Source of the DNA: Membranipora membranacea
Taxonomy: Eukaryota; Bryozoa; Gymnolaemata; Cheilostomatida; Membraniporidae
Assembly: GCA_914767715.1 (NCBI GenBank)
Contig: OU612075.1
Location: forward strand, 14,820,001 to 14,884,000
Length of the DNA: 64,000 nt
Direction of reading: 5' to 3'
Under the pieces are notes generated by a model, which did not search any database, had not been told where the DNA came from, and saw only the letters and a program-made list of their open reading frames with translations. Position numbers and translations under genes: made by a program. Below, piece after piece: positions 37,516-52,500 of the stretch; positions within the stretch are counted from its first letter, which is position 1; every line of letters begins with the position of its first letter.

Positions 37516-40500
37516 ATGGAGTATAATCAGTACTCGCGACCAGCCTCTGATCATCCGACATATAACACAGAAAGGGAGGAGAGAAGGTAGGTTTTAGTGC
37601 TGAAATCAGACAGTGTTATGGGAGGGATATTGGATGGCCATCCAATTGATTGACTTGAAGAATTTATTGTGTTTAATTCTCCATTGTGGTGGAGATGCTA
37701 TGAGATATGTATTCTCCATTGTGGTGGAGATGCTATGAGATATGTCAGGCGCTGACTCGAGTTTAGTGATAGCATAGAAATAGTGGCCCATTTTTGTTGT
37801 TGGAGCACCTAACATCTACAGTCCCTAAAATATTTGGTTTCCATTATGCACATGGTGTAAGGGCACTTACACTGGTGACTTATCACCTCATCCATTATTA
37901 TTGTTCATTATTTATCATGGAACATTTTGGGGACTCATTTCAATTCCATGATACAAATCGACAATCCTCTTATAGAACATAAATTAGATTCTCATTATAT
38001 GTTTATTTTTGTGTAGTCGTTATCCATAAGTAGATTGTACATGGTTCTTTGTAAAAGGTAATGTCCAAAAATGATAGCGATAATCTTAGTATAAGTGCTC
38101 AAATTTTCACCGTGTTCCTGGTTTTCAGCCTTCTATCATCAACCTCATTATGATTATGTTTCTTAATTCGGTTATGATATTCTCTAGGTCTCCTGCGTGG
38201 GCTAACTCTGTCGGAGAGAAAGGTGATATATTCCATATAGTACATGATGATAACAGTCAGGATTTATCCAATAGGCTTCTACCAGTAGGTAAGAGTTATC
38301 CTAATGAAAGCGTGTTAAGTTACCATTTAAGTTGACAGTTATTGTTATAGCTTGATCCATTCACACACACACATACGACCTTCTATAGTGGCATATAGTA
38401 GGTGTATTTAATGTTTTAACATGTATGGGAATAGGAGGTGGCTCAGTTGGTTAGGGCGCCGTTGCTTTAGCATGCAAATGCTGAAGGTCGTGGGTTCGAA
38501 TCCCACTGCAGTCCATCGACTACTGGGGTTTGTTTGGTCCCCAGGTGTGCTCCGACCTGCCTGCAAACAGAGAGCAACCCGGCGCAGAAATTGCGGCGTT
38601 GCCATTAAGGTACTTATATTTCACCGCCCATGCTTTGGGATGTGGCGTGTGATATGACACCTGATCTCAATCAACATTTCATGTATAAACGAGCATACTT
38701 GATGTCTACTGTAACCAGATTAGGTGTTTTTTTTTTTCCCGTTTTCAGGCAGCACACACGAGGTTGTGTTGAGTGTTGACGCTGTGAGAAGTCGTAATAG
38801 ACTTGGAGATACCGAATGTGAGCGACTATTTGGGATTATACCTGCCAAATTTAACAAGACTACTTCCACTGGCCATGTCAAGGTGAGGGGTACTTATGTT
38901 CACACTCTATAACTGTTCCCAAACTTAACGGTAGATTTCCATGCTCCGCTCTCAAATGATTGGTTGATATACAGCTTCCATCGTTCTCAGTTTGATACAT
39001 AATCCATCTTACATAAAAAAATAAAATATGCTCAAATTTCAAATATTTGGTTGCGTCTATGAACTGTCATGTGAGGCATGTCAGGATCATCATGTTTATT
39101 CGGGATATAAGCGTTTTGATTTCTTTAACATGAGCGTGATGTTCTTAACTATATCATATTTAGAATTAATTCAGATTTATTTATACACTGTTGTTGCAGT
39201 GTAAATCTGAGTTATCCACCCTTTTCTCATGAGAAGACAACTCCAAACTGCACTAACTATTATTATCATGCTTTGTGCATTTGCAGAGTTTTGTTCGCGT
39301 GGCAGCTATTGTACCAGGCCGTGAGTCATATAACACACATGTGGGCCTAAATGACTGGATTATGTGTGTCAATGATCTGGAGGTTAGGTGGGATAACCTT
39401 GATAGTATTCTCTCAGCTGTCACCTCACCTAAACAAGTAAGTCAGCCCTAGTAATTCTATAAGTATATGTATATACGGAACACAGCTTGCAAAAACCCCT
39501 ATCCCTTCCTCTGCTCCAAACAGATATGTCCCTGAACGTGCCCAATTGCCCGTGTGCTTGATCATCAAATCTGAAGACAAATGTAGTTACATAAAAATAT
39601 ATGTGGCCATATGTAAGATTGTGTGATGAATCTTGGAGCATTTTTGAGTGATAGTTTAGGTAATCTCATCCATTTTCGGTAAGAATTTGATATCTTAATA
39701 TGATCGGTGTGAAACTAACCCACTAACTGATGACCCAAAATAAATTTACCATAGATTTCAAATTACATGCGCATGTCCATAAAACATAACCATTCAGAGG
39801 CTAGAGTTTTTGAGACAATTATGACGGATAAATTGCTGAATATGTTGTAATCTAGGCATTCATTGGCATTAGTTCTAACAATGAATGCACGGATATGTCG
39901 TGGCATAGATGAAAGGTTTAAATCCTCTGTTCAAACCAATTCTTCATGTCTTTATCTCTAATAGATGTTATATTTTGCTGCCTCATACCCAGTATTACAA
40001 CTCTTATATACAATATCGAGACTTATTGTCTCTAAAGGAGAGCCAGCAGATTGTGAGTCTCTCTCTGTCCTGTCTCATTTACATCATAGTCTCTACAATA
40101 TCATTAATTATACGTCAAGGCATCACCCAAGTTCATGTGAAAATAACCCCCACCTTATCTCAAGGTCGTATGTAGGCCGAGCACCACTGATGTACTTGTT
40201 GTTCTCATATCATTGTTTTATGTTTCTCCATCATTAAGTTAATTAGATCAATATAATTATTGAATTATTTCTAATGTGAGATTAACATAAGAGATTTGTT
40301 TACTTGGTCCCGTCAGCGTCTTGTCTGGCGACGATGATCATCTGTGGGTAGAATCAAAAGATGCCAAATAATTGCCTACAGACGGAAATTATGCCATCGT
40401 GTGACCAATATCGTGTGGCCGCTGTCCCAAAGCGCTGCCTGACTGATGTAATTGGCCAGACATAGTTGACATGTCCACTGAACTTCCTAAGTCATATTAA

Positions 40501-43500
40501 GTCTGATCCGTCCGTCATATCCTAATTAAGATGGTCATCAATCCCCTAGAAGGTCAATGGCGCTAATTAATACACTTCTTACCACCGCCAGTCATCATGG
40601 TTAGCGTTATGAGTGAGTTTAAGTTTATGTAATTATTGTAGCTGTACTGAAGTATATATTTATTATATATTTCTATCTTGACAATGTGTGGTGTTGTTCC
40701 CCTGCCGGAAAAAACGATACCTTAGAATGACTACAAGAATATTGACATATGAGTGATCACCCCATCTGCGGATAATGAACTAAATCTCAAATTTATTCAA
40801 CAATAGGGAGCATAAACAATAAAACATTGCGTTTATAATAAAATGTCAACACTGTGCCTGGTATATGTCTGCTCTGGGCTTCAACAATGTTTTAGGAATA
40901 CGGAAATAGTTCATCAGCAGCTCACTAAGATCTCGGTCAACTTCTATCTCCTTGTAATCACTCATGTAATTAATCTCCTTTCAAACATTCAAGGGCTACT
41001 TTTTTTATCAGTATTGTGTAATGACACGAATTAAATCAATCAACTGGCCACTAAGTAGCCATTGCCTTTGTTATAAACCTTATAATTATTAGTTTTCCAA
41101 TTCATTGGGTATCGATTGATTCAGAAAATAAGCAATAAGCCACGCCTCTGAACAAAAGCCGCCGAGGGATGATTGTTGAGGAATTGTAAATAAGACAGGA
41201 TTTATGCTATTATAACAAATTGGAAGCTGAATTGGAAGTGGCTTCACTCTCTTCTCCTGGATTTGTTGACACGCTTAGCGAGATCATGGCATCGGGGTAG
41301 CTGATGAATGTTTACGCTGCAAATCAGCAAGCAATCCACTGTCTTCCAAAATGGATGTGCTTACACAACACCAGATAGAGGAATTGAAAGTTTTAAATGA
41401 AATCCGGACGCTTCTTATGAGAATGGATCTGTTGAAAACTCGGGACGTTCTGGCGTCCGACGATCTCTATCCTCAAAACACGTCTCCCGACCTACACAAT
41501 AATAGACAATCTACAGCATCACCGTGTCGGAGGAAGCCGCACAGATCACACTCTCTACACTACAGATCGTCCTCGACGGGAAGGAACCGCAACCGAGGCT
41601 CCAGCGGAGAGAAGTCTCATCAGTCACACAACGACTCCTCGGGCACCACTAGTGGTAAGTACCCCCTGTCACGCACAAATCTACCTCTTAGGGTTAATAA
41701 TGAAACAAGCTTTAATATTTCTAATATTCATGTAATTGTTTAGCTTTAATAATAAACCAATTAATGTTGAATCAATTTGAATGAGAACCCAGTAGTGTTT
41801 TACTCAAATAGCCCCCTACAGTACAGGCGCATGAGTACACACAAATAACAAGAAAAAGAAAGTGAAACATGGGCATCCAAATTATAACACTCTCTGGTCT
41901 AGCTATAGGTTTTAATGGTAGGCGGGTTACACTATGATATAAGAATGTTAAGAATGTTGCCATTCTCTCTATCTCCAATTTTGTAAGTCATTCTTTGCTG
42001 ATTTTAGTGAGTTCTAGATCTGCGCAGCAGTGTAAAAGTGATACAACCCATCCAAAGTCTAACCCCAGGCTGTCGAGAGCCTCGGCTAACATTCAAAGAC
42101 ATCAGTCTATGTCTATAGCTTCTCGGCTCGCCAGCAGAACTGCTAAAGAATATTTTGATAGCCATAGAAATAGTGCTTCCAGGAAAGGTAGCAGGGATGG
42201 TAAACGTCCTGAGAAAGCTAACATTGCAGCTGGTGAACCAGATTCATTTGAACCATGTGACGACGAGTCAAGACTTCGACAATCTACACATGCTGACAAA
42301 TCTGAGCCAGTCAATGGGACAAAACGGAATCACTTTTATAATCACAACCTGGTGGATCGACAGAACAATGCTGAACAGATATCTCAATCAGTAAAGGTGA
42401 AACAGTTCCCTTTTGGTCATCAGGAAACTGCAGCTGGTTCTTGCGCTGAAGACCTCTACATAGATAGCGGCTTTGCTTCCGAGGCAAGTCATGGAATTTA
42501 TTGCAACATTACAGCTGCACAAATTGGCAGTTCTCAAAACAGCTCATTCCGTTCACACAATAACACAAAGTCTTCAAACAGGGGTGTACCCATCTCAACC
42601 AGTACTTCGAAAGATGAGATAACAAGTACAAAACTTGTTGTGTCTCATACTCCAGTCGAGAGAAAGGAGAACCAAAACAATTTTGTAAACAGAGACGGTC
42701 TATCATTTTATTCATCAGTGCGGAGACAGAGACTTAGTCAGAGTAGTAAAGGTACTAACAGCTCTGCTGACTCTCGGACCAGTAAAGAAGATATCATATC
42801 TCCTCCAGAGAACACAACGCAAAGTCAGCGCAGTGATAATACTAATCTAGAGGAGCTGCTGGACGGTCGTGGCTTGTTTTCTTGTGCTTCCAAATCACCT
42901 CTCTATTTCAGTAAAATGAGATTAACCAAACAGCAGAAATATTATGCCAATCACTCCAGGAAAAGCCTTTGAAACAACAAAGCCCTGAGATTAGTTCAGG
43001 CTACAGTAGAAGGCTTATAATTACAATCCTGTTTACTATTAGTTATCAAGCTTATTTTGATATGGGATTATGGCAGATTGTTGTATGCTGGAGAATTTCT
43101 GACATTGTTATGGAATTACAATCTTTATTGCATGCATTGATAATAAAACAAAAATCTTACATCAAAGTCAATCCATATAAATATGTGAAATTTAATGAAA
43201 TACTCTGTTATTATCAACAAACTTCTGACCTCTAACTCCTTGTTCTGACCAAGCCCATTTTGGAGGAGTTCCGGAATTCTATGGGCACTGTGCTATTATT
43301 TAGTATTCCATTCTTCAAAGTTCAACATTACCTTAGCAAAATATATATATACCTCTCTAAGTCTCTATTCTCCGCTCTAAGACTGTGGGAAGATAGAGTC
43401 CAATTTCAGTGCACATTGCTACAAAATTCATTGATATTTCAACCTATCATAATTCTTTATAGAAATCACATCAACTGTATGATGACAGATTTTTCATTAC

Positions 43501-46500
43501 CACAACAATTGTGCTGACTGAATATTGTGTGATGGACACGCAACTACAATTGAGTACTCTGCAACTGAGTTGGTTCATATTGGTGCTACCACAGCTTGAT
43601 TGTTAAATGATAAAATCACAGAATAAGGATATATCCTTACTCTGTGATAAAATGTAGTTCTTTGCTAACAGTTACTGTTGTCAATTAGCTATTTCAAATA
43701 GTGCTATAATCAATGAGAAAAGTTGAAATGTTAGAACAGTTTGGATATAATGAGCAAACACCTCTTCTCGGATGATCAACACGGAAAGTGTTAATTTTCA
43801 AAGATCGATTAAAAGCTTTTATTTAGATGTTACACCAAAATTTGATTCTAATAAGCCTAATTTTGTGTTTAATTAACAGTTTTAGTTAACTGAAAGCAAT
43901 TAAATAAATCAGTCTGCCAATACTGTGTTGTTTGAGTTGCGGAATATTTAGTTTCAAAGCAAATATGAAAGTTTGACAACATTGTATACAGGCATTAGGT
44001 GGGTTTGCAGGTATATGCGCTCCGCACAGTGAAAATGATTCTAATAATGAAAACAGTTTGATAATAGTGCCGTATACAATTACCCGTCGTCTAGTAATTC
44101 CCTCTGGAACACCTGCATTCCGCTCAGACTGGACTGCAGTCTCGCAGGTCTAGCCGGCCTGCAGTGTGATTACCAAAATAAAAAGACCTGGATTTCTGTT
44201 GCCTCCCTTGCAAGGTTAAATTGTTATCATTCCTAATTTGTAGCAAATTTTAATCTCATCATTTATTATTCTAAACCGTCACCAGATATGCCAGTTGTTT
44301 TTTTAACTCAAAATCTCCAAGATGATAATAATAAAGGGGACTGCACTGTCCTTAGTTATATAATAACATCCTTCATGTTGCGCCAAATATATAAAACCTC
44401 TTATATTAGTGGTCAGGGTATTACAATGCAGTAATGACATCCACTTCAAAGAGTTTATTGGAGCATTGCCCTCTGTGTGATTGTCAACTCGCTCACTGGT
44501 GTGACAACTAAGCTAGAGGGCTTCTAGTCTGTGACATGACAAGCCCCTGACAGGGGGTGTCTAGGAGACCAGTGGCACCAGGGAAGGTGGCAATGAGTTA
44601 GCTCACAAAGTAAACATGTATGATATTATAGACTAGACAACCCCAGGAGCTGTGTGTCGGTGCTGTGTCTGTGTACGTTGACACCACTGCACAATACATT
44701 TCATTGATCTTACCACTTTTATCAGTCTCTGTTATATAACACAGCATTGTCTCTTGAGAAAACACCTTTTATAGTTGTACAAATATTTACTCTGTATGGT
44801 GTTTCATGTACACTCAGCCCAGCACCGTCATGTGATATTGATGTTTCTATATTGGTTCATCATTGGTTTTCTTGTCATCGAAATAATTTGGATTAGAAAT
44901 TTCTATCTGTTTTAGCAGATCTATATCTTAACAATGCATTGAGTTTGCTCTGTGACATGGCATAATAAGGCGGTCAAACATTTTTGCCAAAATGTAATCA
45001 TAAGAGTGATAATAAAAATATCTTGGGGTCAAATCAGCTTTTTAGCAAATATTGGTGCTTGAGGTGCCAAGCCGGTCAATATTTAGTGCTGAGTACAGCT
45101 CAAATCTGACAGGGTTTTCTCTTCGTAATGTTATGGTGTCTTAAATTGTCCTGCAAAGTGTCAGCACCGAAAAAATACTGTGCAAACACCAGTGCACTGT
45201 ACTGTACCATGAAATGAAAGAGCTGTTATCAGTCTAAAACTGCAGCTAAATTTTTGTGTTGGTCACCCAATAATGCGTTTGATATTATACAGTTTGATAT
45301 CTTATTGCCTGACCCTATATGTGGTCACAGTTCTAATGATGCTGTTTCTATTTTTAGATTCGCCTCACCCTACAGCGGATGATTCCTGATAATAAGAAAG
45401 TATTATTAACACGGCCTTATAGTAGCGGTGTGAACCTGGTCAACCCGATATATAGCACAGGGGAGGTAAATATAACATCACAGACACATCAGCAGGAATA
45501 TCTCATTGTGATGTATATGACCTTAGGTAAGTTATAACCCAGTGGGCATCAGCTTTTGACTATAGATTCACTTATAATCTTCAGATTATTTAAAATCAGC
45601 ATTGGTTGAGATAATATAGGGCTCAAATTAATCTGATAGTTCAATGACATTGTCTCAACGGGTGAGTGTATGGTCAAGTTCTTGTTAAACAAGTTGGCAT
45701 GGTCATCAACAGAAATTGAGGTACAGCAACAAACACGCAAACAAACAACAGGCCACTGTTAACCTCATAAGTCACCAAGCTGAATCTCAAATTAAAATTG
45801 ATGGAGAAAGTTTTCATTTACAGAAGAAAGTGTTGAGTGTTACTTTAGCTGTTGGAGTTTTAATAGGTGTTATGAATTATAAATGAACATAAGGACACTT
45901 GAGGGCTATTTAAACGCAATTAACAGCAAGGTGAGATAAAAGATGTAATGAGATCAAACTAATGAATTTTGACGTATTGCATAACATCAGCTAATGATGA
46001 TGAAAGCTTCAAACTCGGCAGCGGATTTATATTTACTTTTGATCCAATTTGAAATTAAACACCTGAAAGAAAACAAGCTCTCTTTACTGAAGTAGGTACT
46101 GGTTCTTACCAACGGGTCGCCTAAAGCGCTTATATAGCTGATTTTAAGGTGATATTATAGCTGGACAACACTGGTAAAGAAACAAAGAAAATGTGAATGT
46201 ACATAGATTCAAATAAATAATCTACTTTTTTTGACAGCATGACCAATGAACTACCTCTACCTCTAGAGGTAGTTCATTGTCATGACAGTGAGTCATGGGT
46301 GGGGGCAACTATTATCACATCCTGTACAATATTCTTTCTTTATATAATTAAAGTATAAGTAAAAAGTATTAAAGTGTCATGTTCATGGCTTTTTGGTGAC
46401 AAACAAAATTGACATGGAATGTTGTGAATCTTTAATTTTTCAGCTTGTTTTTAATTGAAAATGTAACAAATCATTGAATTCTGAGCTGTGAGCCTGATTG

Positions 46501-49500
46501 CTATGTACAATGGTGTACCGAGAGGTTCAGCTGGAAACGACCAGTGGCTTGAGTAGGAAAACCACTTACATTGTCAGTAATAGAGAACTTGTTAGAGATT
46601 GAACGTGAGACATCAAAGAACACAGCTTTGTGCTAACTGCTAATGGTCTGTCACAAAGTAGTACAGGAAATTATTAGAAATGGTAGGAAGGAAAATACCC
46701 TTTACTGTTTGAGGGGAGAAGCAAACTTTGTGATGTAATGGATGTTTTATCTCCTGCAGCGCTCTCTTTGATGTCCCATAATGACTTTTTATCAGACGTT
46801 ACTCTGTTATGTTAGGCAGGAATTAGAAATTATTAATAATTATAGAGAAGCACCTGCTGTTAAAGTACCACAGTATGGAGATCCTTTTTATTCTCCAGCT
46901 CAATTTATACATGAAAGTAGCTTTGTTACTTGAAATTTGTTTTCCAATGTCAGCTAAGGTACCCAAACCTCCAAATAAATTTTAGATGTCAAAATTATTA
47001 GGTGTGGAATAACTAAAGATTACCTATTTAGGCAAATTGAGGAGTGATGTTGACACAGGCAGAAAAGTTTGCCCTTTTTCGATCAAGTTTTGAATAATGA
47101 AATTCGTTGCCATTGATACAGTGACTCAACCTCAATTATTTATACAAATTTCGTCTTTTCAATTTAAAATTGGTTCTTGCGATCCCAAGCAAGGGAAATG
47201 ATAAATCATTCAAATGCAGGATTGTCTAATTGCAATGAATTTTTAAAGTCTTCATTTGTGTGCAATCATTTCTGAGTGACTTTCTTACAGACAGCACTGA
47301 GGACTCAGGTAGTAATGATCTGCTCTACTGTTTCCCCAGAGAAGGTCGAGACTCTAACAAGCTGGTTGCTGTCAGAGGGATGTTCCTAACACTCAGCAAC
47401 GTCATGTCGGACATTGCTAATCACCCCGCTAAAATGTGAGATATATCAGTTGTAGTATCACGGTGATAAGTTATAATTGGTTTGTCGCCTGTTGAACCCA
47501 AAGCCTTAGTGCACAGACAGCTGTAATTGTAAGTTGGTGGCGTTACGTTGATGATAGTGATAGTAATGTGATGCCGTCAAATCTCACTTGCAGCCGTCTG
47601 AGGACTTAGACTAGCTGAGGCCTATCTTGACTGCGTTTGTACCAGTGTCCACAGTCCCTACAGATGCCTTGTTAAACTGATTCAGTGTCAAAATGTGTAC
47701 CTGTTTAAGAAGGATAAATTTGAGATATTTATACCGCCTTCATTGACATCACTATTTAATCTTGTAAGCCCAATCCCATTGTCATACTTTATGTGTAAAT
47801 CCGCCCCGCTGATCATCGACCATTTAGAGGTAACAATGTGTTATGCTCCTAAGTACAACAAGAACTTGACCTTTGGCTGAAGCTTTATAGCATACATGCA
47901 ATACATGCTTAGCATCTTTTTGGCTGGACCCTATGGATAGAAATTATTCCGAATTCCAATCCATTACGGCAAACAATAATTTGTAAAAATAACATATTTG
48001 TGATTGTAGCTCAAGTGTTATGTGTGAAGGAAGATTAGTACATATAGCTTACGCACAGAACGGGAGACAACTCCTTATTATAGCAGCTCCATCAGAGGAG
48101 ATAACTCAGAATCATCTACTCTTTATAATGCAGAACTCAACTAGATGTCTCAGCTATATGTTCTCATCGTTACACTGGTAGGTTAACCAATACACCACAC
48201 ACATGGTTCGCACACATTGTGTTTGGCTTCAGGGCTACTTGGTCAAAAGTCTCAAATTTATACCGGTCGTATGGCTTGTGATGCTAGAAGTCATATGAAA
48301 GATATAGTAAAAGTGCTCATTCTTTTTATACACCTTAAACTTATATTGTTGGAAGAGTCCAGGGCGAACCTGTAATCATCATGATATCTTATATGTTACA
48401 AACGTCTGTGTATCATCACTGATTTATCCCTCGTGATCTATCTATTTATTAATACCCTTTCTTGTTTTTGTATCACATTATTGGGGATAGTCTGAGCTCG
48501 CTCTCCGTAAAGCCTTTAGCCCTCCAGTCAGGGGAGTAAGTTTTGCACCAACAGTAAGTTAAAATTGGAACAGGTTCTAGAGGAGCAAATCATTATAATA
48601 AATGAAGACATATCAAAAATTGTTCTATGCTTATCTTCAGTAAATTGTTAGTTGTGGCATCCTTGATATTAAGAGGATAACTCCAAGTTTTGATCTCATT
48701 TAGTCATTGTTTATTTGATCCTTTTTAGCGCATTGTCGGAGAGAGAAAACTTACACAGAGTGAATTTATTCTTCACCCTCCTATCTCAACAGCTACTAAC
48801 TCCCTACAGCAAAACAAGTCAGTCACCTGATCAGTCACATGATAGATCGGCTGACAGCTTGTATTATATCAGGAGTGACTTAGAGAAGGCTTACAGTAGT
48901 GTCATGTCACCTGCTGTCACACTTCAGCTACCTGATGAGGCAAAGATCAATGTAGACAACACACTGAGCGAGTTTGAGGCAGCTGATTTTGGTGATATGG
49001 TATGGATGGTATAAATATACTTACCTCGATATTTGTGGACCTAACCACACTCATGCTGCCGTTATTTTTATTAAGATTTTCAACTGTGAAAGAATTTCTT
49101 GTTTCATTCTGAAAATTATGTACATAGTACTGGGTGACGCCAGAGACTTAGAAGTTGTACGGTTGTAAATCAATTTTGACATGACAGCCTGTTTGCAGGC
49201 ATTCAAAGCTTTTTTTGTCTAATCAGTTTTTTTTAAATCCTCACGGCTGATTTCTATTGCAGAGCGATGATTACTATGATATGAGGAGAGCTTATACCAT
49301 TATGGGTACATGTTTGTTTTATAAGGTGAGGTAGCAGTCAATAAACTGTAAAAATTATACCATAATAAATGGGGAATGTGTATTCATGTCATAGGTCATA
49401 GTACCTCTATGCCTATGCCTATAACTGTCTCTCCAGTTTAAGTGCTCAATCGCCTCTATAGTCCCTCCAGCAACTAAACAACTTTTCCTTATTTATCTTA

Positions 49501-52500
49501 TAACACTGTTCTGATTACACATATTTCTAGTGTAAATCTAATATATATACTTGGCATTTCTTCCTATTATAGGGATATATGGTGGCAAATCACCTGCCTA
49601 CTGAGGATATGTTAGACCTAGCGTTATATTCCAGCAGATTTAATATACTCTCCATGTCCCGTCTCAGTCCTCTCGGAGGATCAATGATTTGGCAAGAGGT
49701 ATGTTATCTTACAGAATATTATAGATTTTTTGCTATGTTCTGCTGTTAGCTTTGCTTGTTAATCGATCCATGATACTCTTGAGCAATTTTTTATTTTGCA
49801 AAGTTGTTCCCTCCTTGATGTTGTAGGGCAACTCCAATTTGTTAGTACCAAATTGCAGTTTTTGCATAATCTGAACCGTTTCTCATATTAATGTTGCATC
49901 AAAATAGGTCACTACTCACTTGCCATGTCATTCAGTTGATTTTTATATGAATTTTGATTTACGATAACTTTATAGTTGATGCCTCTGAAGTTAAGTTAGT
50001 TGAGGTGCACTTGTTTTTTATGTATTTAAGTAAGTATGTGTATTTTTGTATGTGTATCTTTTAAACCATCTATCATTGCAATAAAGATAACATTAGGCTC
50101 AGTACATTTAAAAGAAGAAGAAAGTTTGTTATATTATGTTAAATAGTAATATGTTATAGTGTACTATTTGTCCTATCCTTCAGGTGTTCCCGTCTCGTAA
50201 GAGTCAGCCTAAACAGTCATCAGAGGAAGATATGTTTTATGTAGAAGTCACAGGCCGATACTTTCTACTGATTGTTGCTCATGTATGACAATTACCAGAT
50301 AATCATGTATTCTATGATATCTTGTATGACTTTGACTTGTTACTGCTGAACTGTTACCTTTCAATTATGTAATATGTGAGTGTTCACTGTGATATGTGTT
50401 TACCTACCTCAGACTGTCCTAGCATGTCTGAGCATACAGACTATTAAACTCATATTCAGCTTATATGTATTATATTTGTAGAGACACTCTGTGATGGGAT
50501 GTTTATTAGAAGCAGGAGGTTGTGCTGCCAGGTAGTATATAGATTATTTAGCATAAATATTATAGCCTTCTAATTATTTGAATTTCACATGTATAAAATC
50601 TATTTAGCCTCTTTAGTAATTATAGTTTATATATATATCTCTAAAGTCACCAGCCTGTATCATATAAGTCAGCATATAATGTGTGTTAAAGTATAAAGCA
50701 CATGCTCCGTTTCATAGGAGTGAAGTTGCACCCAGTGTCGTAGTTGAAATATGGTATTTTTCGTCATTTGGAAATTCTCTTTTTACACCTACCTGATGTG
50801 ATGTTTGCCAGCTCACTGTCGGTCTTACTCATAGTTATGATGTTTTTGTTATGTTTACAGAGCGATGGGTAACCCTGTAGCTGATACATTTTATGTGAAT
50901 CAGGCCAGACAGACCCTAAAACAGCTGGAGACATTCGACTTCAGTCTGATATGCGAGGCCAGGATACAGACATGCCGACCTCCTCTAACATCTATAGAGA
51001 ATGTGCAAACAGGTATGTGCTTTGTAAAATCAAAGCTTGAATACAACACTCCAGATTTGATATGTATGATAATAGTATTTGCTCTAGTTTGGAGAATATT
51101 GGTCATGCTAGTACTGTCCTAATAAAGCGAAACTATCAGTTTTAAACCTCATCTCTGCAAGAGCATTCTGTCTGAAAGATAGGACATAGACAATATCTCA
51201 CAACATCCACCAAAAAAGGCAACTCCCAGAGTCAAAGGTTATTATCTACCAAAACCAGTGTGCCGCTGAGGCCAAAATATTTCCAAAGTATCGGTTTCCG
51301 TTGTTTCCAAATTCAGGTACTCCGACTAGGTGAATCAATACAGGCCCTACTACGCTCAACAGTTTTCACATGCGCAGAGTGCTGCTTCATATTGAATGAT
51401 GAGAATGAGTATTCTATGTGGTATAATGAAGGGCGGACAAAACCTTTAATGTAATTTTGGCTACTTCTATTCTACAGGTAGTAAGCCTGTGTTGCCAGCT
51501 GCTGGTGCTATAGCTAAAGGTTTACTGGCGAGAGCCGGGAATACCGCTGCTGAGATGATGAAAAGAGCAGCTAGTGGTAGCAACAAGAACAAAAACTCCA
51601 AACAAACAGAATCAGCAAATAATACTACAGGTGAGAGCACATTATGCTTCTGCTCCAGACTGAAATCCCTGATAAGTAAAGTGGTAACGGTAATTTGCTT
51701 GACGGACTGAATGGAACAAAACAGCTGCACAGAATTTCTAAGACTCAAATTATTTTTTGTATTCTTTTCCTGGTTGACTGGTATTTGATAGAAAAGGCAT
51801 CTTCAAGCCGTCGTGCTTTCTTCTAACAGTTTGATACACTCAGACCAGGGAGTTTGGGACAGTCTAAAACTACCTTCTCGAACTAAGGAACTAGTTCATT
51901 GTTCAAACACATTCTTTCTAGCCAAACGATTTAATGAGTTAACAACCTAATATATTGAATGTATTTATTGTGTTGTGTTGACAATTTCAGGTTTTCTCGC
52001 TAGTCTTGATAGACTAGAAGTAGACGCCCAGTCACATGACAGCGGTACAAGTCCTCCACAGACACCTAGTGATAACTTCAGGCGATCACGTAACATGAGT
52101 CTCGCCTCTACAGGAAGTGCTGACTCTAATAACAGCTCTACTAATCAGTTATATAGTAAGCCTAGAGGCAGGACTATAGTCAGTACTGAGTCTGTGTCTC
52201 CTAAGAGAGACAGTCTGGGTGAGACTACTAGTAATCAGACTAATACTACTAGCGGAGCTACTACAAACAAACAGAGCTCATTCATGTAAGTATTTATAGT
52301 AATCAGAACTAATCTTGAAACATTGCTAGCTATAGAAAAGTTGTAATTGATGGAAAAATGGATGTACGCAGCATCAAAAAACTATATGACTATTACAGAA
52401 CGAGTAATCTCTACAACATGAGGTCATTAGTCACCATATAACTCATCAATCACTGCAAGGAATAAAATTCAGAGCTGTTATATATTCCATCTGTTGCCAG

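Noticed and set aside
38434-38515. Functional tRNA gene
   Set aside because: The A and B boxes are good, but the 5' GGAGGTG has no complementary 3' acceptor strand and the anticodon stem is poor. The shared downstream body shows it is a SINE.
41351-42972. Nested exons as part of the INTU protein
   Set aside because: INTU exon 4 ends in phase 0 and joins directly to 45358 within the PDZ fold; the nested gene has its own ATG, intron and stop.
46240-46282. let-7-like microRNA
   Set aside because: GAGGTAGTTCATTG only resembles the let-7 seed; the stem is about 20 bp, too short for a precursor, and the rest of the mature sequence does not match.
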